IMG/VR virus record: IMGVR_UViG_3300028173_000007
Coordinates: 1-64,000 of that record
From: a virus
Direction: 5' to 3' (one strand)
Length of the DNA stretch: 64,000 bases
The notes under the pieces were generated by a model that did no database searches, was not told where the DNA came from, and saw nothing but the letters and a program-made list of their open reading frames with translations. Below are positions 23,484 to 32,379 of this stretch, one piece after another. A program made the position numbers and the translations under genes. Each line of letters begins with the position of its first letter. The first letter of the stretch is position 1.

Positions 23484-24800
23484 GTGGAGCCTCTCACCCT
23501 CACCGTGGACGCCGCCCCCGGCGAGCTCGCCGCCCGGCTCCCCGAGGTGGTCGCGGCACTCCTGCGCACCGACCCCACGTCTACCCCGCGCATGGTCCGC
23601 GAGGCCACCGAGGCGCTCCACAAGGCGCAGTCGGAACCGGACTGGTGGCGGTGGCCCGTCGGCGCCGCCCTGACCGCTGCGGCCCGCGACGTGGCCATGA
23701 AGCGGGCCGAGCGGGTCAAGCGGCGGGTCTTCGAGGTGCTGGGGGTGCCCGAGCTCCAGAAGTCCGCCGCAGACGACCTGTGGCTCACCCCTGAGCGCCT
23801 GGCGCGGCTCCAGGCCGCGATCCGTGACGAGCACCTGGCGCTGGCCGTGGAGCTCTACGGCCCGACGGTGATCCCGGCCGACGAGCTCGCGCGGCTGCGG
23901 CTCGAAGGCGTGCTCACCGACTTGGACATCGAAGAAGCGCGCGGCCTGGGCGTGTTGGGCGTTGGCGTCCCCCTCGGCCACGGCATCCACGCCGACGAAG
24001 CCGCCGGTGAGCTCACCGCAGAAGAAGCCCGCGACTTGGCCGAAGACCTGGCCGCGACGTGGGACGGGTGGGACGACGAGCCCGAGCCCGAGCCCGAGCC
24101 CGGTGCAGACCCGCCGCCCCCGCCGGCTGACCCTCCCGCGGGTGTGGCCCCAGCGGCCCCCGCGGCGCCGGCGGGGGCACCTCTTACCGAGCGCCAGCGG
24201 GCGGCCCAGGCGGCCCGGCTGCGCGGAGGTGCGCAGATCGTCGGGCTGGGGAACCGGGTGGCCGCGGACCTGACGACCGTCGCTATCGACTCCACGGGGC
24301 CCGAGGCGCAGAAGCGCCGGCGGGCGGTGGCCGAGGCCATCGCCCAGGGCATCGAGACGGGCGCCAGCCGCTCAGACATTCGGCACGCGGTCGCGATGGC
24401 CCTCGGCGGGGACTACGCGCGCGACCTCGACCGCATCGTCAAGACCGAGCTCCACGCGGACATGCAGACCGGCCAGCGCGACGCCCTGCTCCACGAGGAA
24501 GGGCCCGACGTGCGCGTCGCGGTGACCCTCTCGCCGGGCGCGTGCCGCAACTGCCGGCGCCTGTACGGCGGCCAGTCGTTCAAGGCGGCCGACCTGCCCC
24601 TCCCCTCGGTCAACTTCCGGGTGAAGGCGGCCGACCGGGTGGCGTGCGTGCCGCCCGCGCACCCCAATTGCCAGTGCCATATGCGGTGGTTGCCGATGCG
24701 GTGGGGCGTGGATTCCGAGGGCCGGCCCGTGCCGCCCTCGAAGCTGGAAAAGAGTATCGAGCCGCGGCCGCGCTTCGTGCGGCGGCATAGGCCCAAGTGA
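23484..24800 (+). CDS. Mu gpF / SPP1 gp7-like minor head protein
   Basis: 438 residues, GTG 23484. The C-terminal third carries the hallmark of MuF-type head morphogenesis proteins: RIVKTELHADMQTGQRDALL, then a CRNCRRLYGG pair and HPNCQCHMRWLP. The middle has a Glu-Pro/Pro-Ala hinge (EPEPEPEPGADPPPPP) separating an N-terminal helical domain from the MuF core. MuF proteins are packaged in few copies near the portal, can be ejected with the DNA and are often fused to toxins. Here the toxin-like domains lie in separate neighbouring genes, and the stop is coupled (GTGA, 24797) to the 2114-residue polyvalent gene. Confidence 0.8.
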   Translation: MEPLTLTVDAAPGELAARLPEVVAALLRTDPTSTPRMVREATEALHKAQSEPDWWRWPVGAALTAAARDVAMKRAERVKRRVFEVLGVPELQKSAADDLWLTPERLARLQAAIRDEHLALAVELYGPTVIPADELARLRLEGVLTDLDIEEARGLGVLGVGVPLGHGIHADEAAGELTAEEARDLAEDLAATWDGWDDEPEPEPEPGADPPPPPADPPAGVAPAAPAAPAGAPLTERQRAAQAARLRGGAQIVGLGNRVAADLTTVAIDSTGPEAQKRRRAVAEAIAQGIETGASRSDIRHAVAMALGGDYARDLDRIVKTELHADMQTGQRDALLHEEGPDVRVAVTLSPGACRNCRRLYGGQSFKAADLPLPSVNFRVKAADRVACVPPAHPNCQCHMRWLPMRWGVDSEGRPVPPSKLEKSIEPRPRFVRRHRPK

Positions 24801-27800
24801 GGACCCCGATGGACCCGTTCGACACCCGAAGCCTTCGGTTCACCCGCCCCCTCCCGGTCGAGCTCACAAAGGGCATGGAGCCCGGCGATGAGTTCGTCCC
24901 GGTCTCGAAGTACCTCGGCGTGCTCCTGTGGGTCGGCCAGTCGGGCGAGCTCGTGAAGGGCGCCGGGCACAAGTACCTTCGGCGGGTGCCGGACGGGCGC
25001 GGCGGCTGGCGCTACTTCTACAACGTGGCCGGCGGCGGCGGCCTCGGCCACCACGACGAAATGCAGGCCGGCGCGAAGTTCAAGCTCGCGCACAACGGCC
25101 AGGCGGGGCACTTCGAGGTCCACGAGGATCACGGGGATCGCGTCACCATCCGGCACGACGAGAGCGGCCACGAGACGCGCGTCTCGAAGAAGGCGCTCCG
25201 CGCCATGCTCCACAAAGAGCACGCCCAGGCCGTCACGGCGCACACCGCGAAGGTCAAAGAGGATCTCGCCGCGGTGGCGAAGCACGGGACGGCGGGGCAG
25301 AAGAAGCGGCTACAGGCCCGCGCGGACAAGTACGGCCACACCCGGCACCTGCTCCGCGAGCAGGAGAAGCACGGGAAGACCGCCGAGGGTCACACCCGCA
25401 GCGGGCGGGAGATCCCCCACGTCGACTCCCACGGCGACGAGCGCGACGAGGCGACCGAGGATTGGGGCCAGGAGGACCACGACGACGCCGCGCGCCACCA
25501 CGCCGCGGCTGCGCGCGGCGCCGGCGCCGGCGCCGCCCACGTCAAGGCCGCCCACCTGGCCGCCGCCGCCCACCACCGCGAGGCCGCGTCCACGGTCCCG
25601 ATCAAGAAGCTCGACGAAGACGAGCGGGACCTTGCGCTCGACGTGATCGGCCGGCTGCGCCGCGAGATCGGGAAGCTCAAGAGCGGGCTCGAAGCCGGCG
25701 CGAAGGAAGAACAGCGGTTCGGCGGGCACTCGGTGTTCCGCACTCACCACGGGATGCACTCGTTCACGGCGCCCACCGGGGCCGACAAGGGCAAGATCGC
25801 GGAGGCCTGGATCACGTCGCACCTTGAGCGCGTCGGGCACGAGGCCATGAAGGAGGCCGCCGACAAGCACTATGGCGGCGAGAACGAAGACGCCCCCCAC
25901 GAGCACGGCATCCCCGAGAACGTACTTCGCGCCGTCCGCGCCACGCTGCGCCCCGAGGTGGTGAGCGCCTGGAGCATGGGCGGTATCAAGCTCATGGACG
26001 ACGGCCAGGCGCAGAAGAAGGCCGCAGCGGCGGCCAGCGCCACCGGGAAGCAGGCCGTGGCCGACAAGGCCAAGCGCGCCGAGGCGAAGAAGGCCCGCGC
26101 GGCCGAGAAGAAGGCCGCCCGCGCCGAGAAGGCGCGCGCCGAGGCGAAGCCCGAGGACGACCCGAAGCGGGGCCCCGACGGCGAGCTCACCGAGAAGGAG
26201 AAGGAACAGCGCCGCGAGAACGCGCGGCGCCGCAAGGGGACCGGGAAGCCCGACGAGCCGAAGAAGGGCCGCGCCCCGGCCTTCGACAATGAGACCTGGG
26301 CGAAGAAGTACGGGAAGCACGCGGAGAACGTCGAGGTCGTCGGCGGGCACATGACCGTATGGCAGATGGGCCAGAGCGGGAGCATGGGCACCCGCGGAAA
26401 CTGGTACGTCACCGCGCCCAACGGGAAGAACGTCGGCCGGGCGGCCAGCGCGGAGAAGGCGCGGGAGGTGGCCGAGCAGAAGGCCGCTCAGCACAAGCCG
26501 CTCGGCGCTGGCGAGGTGCTGGACGAGATCCGCAAGCGCGGGGGCCACGGCATCGCGGACGGGATGCACGCGGACGCGAAGGAACGCACCGAGGGCCACT
26601 ACACCGCCACGACGCACACCGGGAAGAAGATCCCCAAGGGCGGCCCAGGCGAGCACACCGAGGGCTGGAGCTCCGCGGAGCACTCCAGCGCGGCGGCCTG
26701 GCACAAGAAGCAGGAGGACGCCAAGCGAGCGGACCCGCGTTCAAGCCTCGAAGACGCGAACCACCACGGCCGCATGGCCGAAGCGCACCTCGGGGCCTAC
26801 ACGGCGATCCACGAGGGGCGGACGAAGGCGCGGAAGGCGAAGGACTTGGCCGCGCTCAAGGCCGACCCGAAGGCGAGGTTCCACGACGCCCTTGCGTCGA
26901 CCGGGTACGGCCCCGGCGGCCGGGGCTATGAGGCCGTGCGGGACTACATCGGCCTCGCCAACAGCCCCGAGGAAGCGGGCACCCTGGCGGCCGCCCTCGA
27001 CTACTCGGGAGAGGCGGGCGCGCGTAGCTTCGAGGCCCTGGCGGCCCGAGCTCTCAAGGTGTCCCCGGCCGAGCTCGTGACGCGCAAGCGCGCCCACGCA
27101 GCGGCCGGCGCGGCCGCCGGCGGCGCCAAGGGCGACGAGCCGAAGCGGGTCGGCGGGGAGCTCACCGAGAAGGAGAAGGAGCAGCGGCGGGAGAACGCGC
27201 GCCGGCGGCGCAAGTTCACCCCCATCGACCCGAAGAAGGCCGCAGTCCCCGAGCACCTCCGCGCGGGGACTGCGGCGCAGGTGGGCGAGAACATCGCGGC
27301 GAACGCCAAGCTCGCCAGCACCGACGACGAGCGACAGAACGTCCGCGATCACGTCTCGCGGCTACTCGCCGCGGGGACGATCACGTCCGAAGCCGGGGAG
27401 CGGGCGTACCTGGCCGCTGGGCTGACGAAGGACGGCGGATTCAAGGCGGCCGAGCCCGCCCCCAAGGCCGAGCCCGCCCCCAAGGGGCGGGAGGCCCGCC
27501 AGGCCGAACACAAGCGCCGAGGCGGCGAGGCGGCGACCGCTCACCAGGCGGTCGCCGACCACCAGAGCGCGTGGATCAAAGAGCAGGGCGGGTCCGCCAA
27601 GTTGCGCGAGCGCGGCATCCGGCGCATGGACCAGATCCCGGTGCCGGACGAGCTCAAGATGAAGCGCCAGAAGGCGCGGGATGCCGTTGCGGCGCACCAC
27701 CACGAGAACGGCGGCGCGGGCGGCTTCACGGCCGCGGCGATCAACGACGCGACCGCCTTTATCAAGCGCAGCGAGGCCAGCGGCGGCAACTTCGAGGTGC

Positions 27801-30800
27801 TCAAGTGGGCCCGCGCGGTGTTGTCGCAGATCAAGGCGGCCGGCCCCAACGCCGTGCGCGACACCCCCCCGCACCCCGGCAAGGGGAGCGCCACCGCGAC
27901 CGCAGAGAAGTTCCTCGCCCGGCTGCGCGACCAGAACAGCCATTGGGGCGGAGACGACCGCAACGACGTGGGCGATGCCATCGTGAAGGAGGGCCGAAAC
28001 AAGCGGACGGGGGCCGCGGAGCACGTCGTCAACTTCACGACCCGCCGCGGCCGCGAGGACCACCAGCGGCTCGGGGCCATCGCGACCGGCTTCGGCGGCC
28101 AGATGGTGCGGCGCAAGGGCTTCGTGTTCGCCACGCCTGAGAAGGCGCGCGCCTTCGCGGAGGCGCACGCCATCCACCACGGCACGGGCTCGCCCTACAG
28201 CGCCAGCAAGGCGGCCCAGGAGCCCGAGGGCGGCAAGCGGGGGCCCGGCGGTGAGCTCACCCCCGACGAGCTCGCCCAGCGCCGGGAGAACGCCGCGAAG
28301 CGCAAGGGGACGGGAAAGCCCGACGACGCGCCCAAGGCGAAGCCGAAGAAGGCCGACGAGCCCAAGGCGAAGCACCACCACGACGGTTGGCCCGAGGACC
28401 AGTACCAGCGCGCGCAGGCCTTCCGGCGCGCGCTCTATGAGGGCCCGATCAAGCTCGGGAACGGCGGCCAGGTGGAGACCACCGACACGGGAGTCAAGGT
28501 CACGCACCCCGACGGGCGTGAACACGAGATGCGCGTCCCCAGGATCGACCGCGACAACACGGCGATTGAGGCCGCGGAGAACGGCGGGCCCGTGATCGCG
28601 GCGCCCCTGGGCAGGATGGAGGGCTACACCGCGAAGGCCGACGGCCTCCCGGTGGGGGGCCGCGCTCACATCGCGTACAACAAGGGCCAGGACGCCCTCG
28701 CCAAGCTCCACGCGCACGCCAGCGCACGGGCCCGCGGTGAGAAGGTGGACGCCGGCGAGCTCCACGACGCGGCCGAGGCCGTCACGCGACACGCCCAGGC
28801 CGTCGAGGCGGCCCACACCCGCCGCGGGAAGCCGCGGGACGCGGCCCTGCGGAAGCGCGGAAGTCTGATCGCGCAGCGAGACGCCGTGCTCTCCAGCGCC
28901 CAGGATGCCGTCGCGTTCCACGGCCAAGGCAAGCCCGACCCCGAGGCCTTCCACGCCTGGGCCAAGGACAAGAGCCCCGAGAAGCTCGTAGACCTGGCCG
29001 CGAAGGTCACCGGGGAGGGCGGGCACCCCGCCGCAACTGAGCTCGCCTTCGGCAAGGTGCCGGCGCACGACATCGTGCGCGCCGCGATGGACAGCATCGG
29101 CAAGACCGGCTCTCGTGCCCGAAGCATCCCCGCCACCATGCGGCGCGCGGTCCATGCCCTCGGCCACCTGGCGGGGGAGCACCGCGGACACGAGAGCATG
29201 GCCCTCGGCGCGGCCTGGACCGACCTTCCCGACGCGGTGTTGGAGGGGATCAAGACCCGAGGCCGCACCGCAGACGGCAAAGACTGGCACCCCAACGGCC
29301 AGCGGAAGCGCGCCGCGGAGAACGCCGTCGGTGAGCTCCGCGCCCGCGACAACGCCGCCCAGCGGCTCGGCGTGCCCCGTGTCGAGGTTCAGCCGAAGGT
29401 GGGGGTCAACGGCACCGAGCTCAGTCACTTGGCGGCGGGCATGAGCGACCTTCGCAAGCGGGCCAGCGCCGGCGACAAGCACGCGGAGGGCGAGATCAAG
29501 ATGCGCGGCATGGCCGCCGATCTCCTGGGCCACGGGAAGCACGTCCTCGACTCCCTGCACGACCACGGCGGCGTGCATGAGGTGTTCGGCGGCGACCACG
29601 AACACATCAAAGCGCCGGACGGGAGCACCTACCGCCGGAACACGGGCCACGCCGGCGAGACGACGTGGAAGAAGGTCGGCGCGGACGGCACGACCGGCGA
29701 GTCGTGGAACCGCGGGGCGAGCCGCGCGGCTCTCGAAAAGCAGCACGGCACCGACGGGTGGGGCGACGCCAACGAGACGAAAGAGCAGGCCCACGGCCGG
29801 CTACTGGCCGACCTGAGCACGCAAGCCGGGCAGACGAGGCGGACGCCTGGGCGAAAGGAGCTCAGCGGGTACGACAAGACGGGGATCGCGATCCGCCAGC
29901 ACCTCGAAGGCTCGAAGCTCATCGAGCACGACGAGCACGGCCCCGTGTCGCTCGGCCAGGTGGCCGAGGTCATGGACCGGCACCAGAACGTCGCGGAGGC
30001 CGGCTCGAAGCGCGACAACATCCCCTCGCCCAACTGGCCGGCGAAGCTCTCCGACGAGCGCCTGGGCGAGATCGTGAAGCACCGCAACGAGCCCGGTCTA
30101 CACGACCGCTTCCACCGGGAGCAGACCGCGCGCGCCGATCACGAGCTCCACCAGGGCGACCACGGCGATCACGAGGCGGCGAAGTCCGGTAACGGCTGGA
30201 CGGTCAAGAAGGGCGGAAAGCACACCGGGATCAAGGCCGACACGAAGGGCGAAGCCCTGCACGCGGCCGGGATGCTCCACCGAGGGGACTCGGGCGAGGA
30301 CGTAGAGCACGCCCTCGCCACGGGCACGGCGAAGCGCGCGGTGGGCGTCTACAAGGAACGCCGGCGCCAGGCCGCCGCGGGGGCCGACGCGGCCAGCCTG
30401 CACGCCATGACGCAGGCGACGGCGCCCGCCGCCGGTGAGTTCAACGTCGAGGCGAAGCCGCACACGACCCGAGCGAAGGCGGCCGCCCGCATGGCGAAGT
30501 TCGCCAGCACCGAGGATGATCGCGTCAACTTGCAGAGCTACCATGTGAAGGATGGGCACGCCACCGCGACGGACGGGCACCGCCTGGCCAGTATCCCCGT
30601 GAAGGGTGACCACGAGGACGGGGCGACCTACCGAGCTCACGGCGACGCGGTGCCGAAGCACATCGAGGGCGACGCCGAGAAGGTGGCCGCGTGGCACAAG
30701 GGCTGGGGCCGAGGCTCGCAGAGCGACGTGAACTTCCCCGACTACACGCAGGTCACGCCCAAGGGGCACCCCCACGTCGATCACGTCGATGCGAAGCACC

Positions 30801-31141
30801 TCACGACCGCACTTCGGATGCTCAAGCCGCACATGGACGGGAAGGTCCCCCACATGCGCCTTGAACGGAAGGACGGGAAGCTCTACGCCACCGCCGACGT
30901 GGGCCACGCGGTAGACGGCGGCGTGGCACGCATCCACCTGGGCGACACCTCGCACCCTGACGGGCAGGTGGGCATCAATCACAAGTACCTCTCCGACGCG
31001 ACGCAGGGCGCAAAGGGCACGGTCCAGATCAAGACCGGGAGCATGAAGCCCCGAGCCGACGACAGCGACCACGGCCTCGCGCCGATGGCCGTACACCGCG
31101 AGGACGGCGAGAAGCACATCATCATGCCGCTGCGCGTGTGA
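24797..31141 (+). CDS. Giant polyvalent protein (2114 aa) with C-terminal sliding-clamp-like domain
   Basis: GTG 24797 is coupled to the MuF-like gene. KGAGHKY begins at residue 54, and the rest of the module (GHFEVHE, RHDESGHE, KHGTAGQKKRL) runs to about 190. Three copies of the linker K-R-[GV]-x-G-G/D-E-L-T-x-[KD]-E (about 455, 782, 1145) divide the protein into blocks; a small LPD-like segment (GGQMVRRKGFVFATPEKARAF) is near 1100. Much of 1150-1890 is unrecognised charged helix. Residues about 1895-2114 resemble the C-terminal half of DNA polymerase III beta clamp: ATATDGHRLASIPV, NFPDYTQVTPKG, VGINHKYLSDA and the terminal KHIIMPLRV (E. coli DnaN ends VVMPMRL). The domain could bind clamp partners or mimic the host clamp. 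Confidence 0.8.
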   Translation: MRTPMDPFDTRSLRFTRPLPVELTKGMEPGDEFVPVSKYLGVLLWVGQSGELVKGAGHKYLRRVPDGRGGWRYFYNVAGGGGLGHHDEMQAGAKFKLAHNGQAGHFEVHEDHGDRVTIRHDESGHETRVSKKALRAMLHKEHAQAVTAHTAKVKEDLAAVAKHGTAGQKKRLQARADKYGHTRHLLREQEKHGKTAEGHTRSGREIPHVDSHGDERDEATEDWGQEDHDDAARHHAAAARGAGAGAAHVKAAHLAAAAHHREAASTVPIKKLDEDERDLALDVIGRLRREIGKLKSGLEAGAKEEQRFGGHSVFRTHHGMHSFTAPTGADKGKIAEAWITSHLERVGHEAMKEAADKHYGGENEDAPHEHGIPENVLRAVRATLRPEVVSAWSMGGIKLMDDGQAQKKAAAAASATGKQAVADKAKRAEAKKARAAEKKAARAEKARAEAKPEDDPKRGPDGELTEKEKEQRRENARRRKGTGKPDEPKKGRAPAFDNETWAKKYGKHAENVEVVGGHMTVWQMGQSGSMGTRGNWYVTAPNGKNVGRAASAEKAREVAEQKAAQHKPLGAGEVLDEIRKRGGHGIADGMHADAKERTEGHYTATTHTGKKIPKGGPGEHTEGWSSAEHSSAAAWHKKQEDAKRADPRSSLEDANHHGRMAEAHLGAYTAIHEGRTKARKAKDLAALKADPKARFHDALASTGYGPGGRGYEAVRDYIGLANSPEEAGTLAAALDYSGEAGARSFEALAARALKVSPAELVTRKRAHAAAGAAAGGAKGDEPKRVGGELTEKEKEQRRENARRRRKFTPIDPKKAAVPEHLRAGTAAQVGENIAANAKLASTDDERQNVRDHVSRLLAAGTITSEAGERAYLAAGLTKDGGFKAAEPAPKAEPAPKGREARQAEHKRRGGEAATAHQAVADHQSAWIKEQGGSAKLRERGIRRMDQIPVPDELKMKRQKARDAVAAHHHENGGAGGFTAAAINDATAFIKRSEASGGNFEVLKWARAVLSQIKAAGPNAVRDTPPHPGKGSATATAEKFLARLRDQNSHWGGDDRNDVGDAIVKEGRNKRTGAAEHVVNFTTRRGREDHQRLGAIATGFGGQMVRRKGFVFATPEKARAFAEAHAIHHGTGSPYSASKAAQEPEGGKRGPGGELTPDELAQRRENAAKRKGTGKPDDAPKAKPKKADEPKAKHHHDGWPEDQYQRAQAFRRALYEGPIKLGNGGQVETTDTGVKVTHPDGREHEMRVPRIDRDNTAIEAAENGGPVIAAPLGRMEGYTAKADGLPVGGRAHIAYNKGQDALAKLHAHASARARGEKVDAGELHDAAEAVTRHAQAVEAAHTRRGKPRDAALRKRGSLIAQRDAVLSSAQDAVAFHGQGKPDPEAFHAWAKDKSPEKLVDLAAKVTGEGGHPAATELAFGKVPAHDIVRAAMDSIGKTGSRARSIPATMRRAVHALGHLAGEHRGHESMALGAAWTDLPDAVLEGIKTRGRTADGKDWHPNGQRKRAAENAVGELRARDNAAQRLGVPRVEVQPKVGVNGTELSHLAAGMSDLRKRASAGDKHAEGEIKMRGMAADLLGHGKHVLDSLHDHGGVHEVFGGDHEHIKAPDGSTYRRNTGHAGETTWKKVGADGTTGESWNRGASRAALEKQHGTDGWGDANETKEQAHGRLLADLSTQAGQTRRTPGRKELSGYDKTGIAIRQHLEGSKLIEHDEHGPVSLGQVAEVMDRHQNVAEAGSKRDNIPSPNWPAKLSDERLGEIVKHRNEPGLHDRFHREQTARADHELHQGDHGDHEAAKSGNGWTVKKGGKHTGIKADTKGEALHAAGMLHRGDSGEDVEHALATGTAKRAVGVYKERRRQAAAGADAASLHAMTQATAPAAGEFNVEAKPHTTRAKAAARMAKFASTEDDRVNLQSYHVKDGHATATDGHRLASIPVKGDHEDGATYRAHGDAVPKHIEGDAEKVAAWHKGWGRGSQSDVNFPDYTQVTPKGHPHVDHVDAKHLTTALRMLKPHMDGKVPHMRLERKDGKLYATADVGHAVDGGVARIHLGDTSHPDGQVGINHKYLSDATQGAKGTVQIKTGSMKPRADDSDHGLAPMAVHREDGEKHIIMPLRV

Positions 31142-31413
31142 CGGTGGACGAACCGCGTTCAATCCGGTGCGGCTCGTGTGGCCACACCATCGGGGCTCAC
31201 CAGGGCGGCCGGCTCAAGTTGCGCGTGCGTGTCCTGGCGTTCGGGCCGGACGGCGCCGCGAAGGCCCCGTGCCCGCGCTGTAAGCGCGACACGCCGGTTC
31301 CGGTGGAGCTCGCCCCCGAGTACCGGCCGGCAGCCCTCAACCGCCAGTCTCGGGCCGCAGCCGCGCGAGCTCGGGCCGCGGCCAGGTTGACGCACGCGCC
31401 CGAGACGCCTTAG
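31138..31413 (+). CDS. Com-like zinc-ribbon protein
   Basis: 91 residues, GTG 31138 overlapping the upstream TGA. Two Cys pairs (IRCGSC at 11/14 and CPRC at 45/48) flank a short beta stretch, the pattern of Mu Com-type zinc ribbons. The C-terminal half is basic and Ala/Arg-rich. Mu Com activates translation of the mom DNA-modification gene by binding its mRNA. Here it follows an operon with possible DNA-modifying domains, so an RNA- or DNA-binding regulatory role is plausible but unproven. It is the last gene before a strong terminator. Confidence 0.6.
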   Translation: MTVDEPRSIRCGSCGHTIGAHQGGRLKLRVRVLAFGPDGAAKAPCPRCKRDTPVPVELAPEYRPAALNRQSRAAAARARAAARLTHAPETP

Positions 31414-31474
31414 CCTCTCGGGCAGACGCGATAGCGACACTCATTAGCGGCCTAGTCCCCCAGGGGACACCGAG

Positions 31475-31508
31475 AGGCGCCCAGGGGAGACCCTGTGGCG
31501 CCTTTTTG
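31475..31508 (+). terminator. Rho-independent terminator after polyvalent/Com block
   Basis: AGGCGCC(31475-31481)...GGCGCCT(31497-31503) pair, with an inner AGGG/CCCT extension, around a GAGA loop, followed by TTTTT (31503-31507). This is the clearest intrinsic terminator in the window and separates the upstream operon from the protease-scaffold-capsid genes. A smaller dyad GTCCCC-CA-GGGGAC lies just before it. Confidence 0.8.
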
Positions 31509-31525
31509 CGTTTGGAGAGCCCGGC

Positions 31526-32377
31526 GTGACCATGCCAGCCCCCAGCCCCACAACCCGCCTTCACGGGTGGATGCCGTGGGAGGCCTTTTTCAAGGCCGAC
31601 GCGCCCAAGGGCAAGCGGCTACGCATTCGCGGCATCGTGAGCACCGAGCACCGAGACCTACAAGGCGAGGTGGTCGTGCAGGCCGGCCTCGACTGCTCCC
31701 CGATCTCGCAAGGCCGCGGGTGGTTCAACGACAATCACCGCCGCGAGACGGGCCAGGAGCTCGGCATCCCGACGAAGGTGTGGCGAACGAAGGTCAAGGG
31801 CGTACCGGCGACGGCCGTCGAGGGCTACCTGCTCGACACGCCCGAGGGCCGGCGCGTGTGGACGAACGCGCGCGCTCTCGCGGGGACCGGCCGCAACTAC
31901 GGTTTCAGCGTCGAGGGCGCGATCCTCGAACGGGACGTGACCGACCAGAAACGGATCGTCCGCTCGGTTGCCCGGCAGATCGCGATCACCCGTTGCCCGG
32001 TCAACCCGAACACCGAACTTGAACCAATCGCCAAGAGCCTCACGGCGCACATGGAGAAGGCCGTCCGCTTGGGCGCCGCCTTCCCTGGCGCCAGCGGCCA
32101 GCCTGGCCAGATGGGCGCGCTGGTGCCGCAGGACCTCGGCCGTCGGGCCGACGGCCACGACGACGAAGTGCAGTTCTTCGGGGGCCTGGCCTTCGATTGG
32201 GCCGCGTTCGCGCGGTCTCACAGCGCATCGGACGCCCTCAGAAACGGGCGCCGTCGCACACGTCCCCGCCTGGAGAAATCCCAGGCAGTCGCCTATGTCC
32301 GCGCGCGGCTCCCCGGTGCCACCGACGCGCAGATCAGAACCATCCTCGCCGGCGCGTCCGGCGCAACTGGAGCGTGA
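31526..32377 (+). CDS. Prohead maturation protease (HK97-type)
   Basis: 283 residues, GTG 31526 (ATG 31532 is an in-frame alternative). RIRGIVSTEHRDLQGEVVVQ is the opening strand pair of HK97-type prohead proteases. GWFNDNH carries the likely catalytic His (H71) and YGFSVEG the catalytic Ser (S128), followed by SVARQIAITRCPVNPNTE. The C-terminal 100 residues are more variable and helical. It is followed by a scaffold-like gene and the major capsid gene, the usual order. It would cleave the scaffold and capsid N-termini during maturation, and possibly the polyvalent proteins. Confidence 0.8.
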   Translation: MTMPAPSPTTRLHGWMPWEAFFKADAPKGKRLRIRGIVSTEHRDLQGEVVVQAGLDCSPISQGRGWFNDNHRRETGQELGIPTKVWRTKVKGVPATAVEGYLLDTPEGRRVWTNARALAGTGRNYGFSVEGAILERDVTDQKRIVRSVARQIAITRCPVNPNTELEPIAKSLTAHMEKAVRLGAAFPGASGQPGQMGALVPQDLGRRADGHDDEVQFFGGLAFDWAAFARSHSASDALRNGRRRTRPRLEKSQAVAYVRARLPGATDAQIRTILAGASGATGA

Positions 32378-32379
32378 AC

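Noticed and set aside
27362-29794. 810-residue ORF on the minus strand inside the 2114-residue gene
   Set aside because: Antisense shadow of a GC-rich coding frame; no ribosome-binding site, low-complexity product and no domain text. The same applies to long minus ORFs at 758-2050, 2072-3550, 9200-10387, 11997-13250, 36443-39043, 48464-49840 and 60537-61670.
32197-32379. Upstream extension of the scaffold ORF
   Set aside because: It would overlap the protease gene by about 180 bases; ATG 32380 (or GTG 32374) fits gene spacing.
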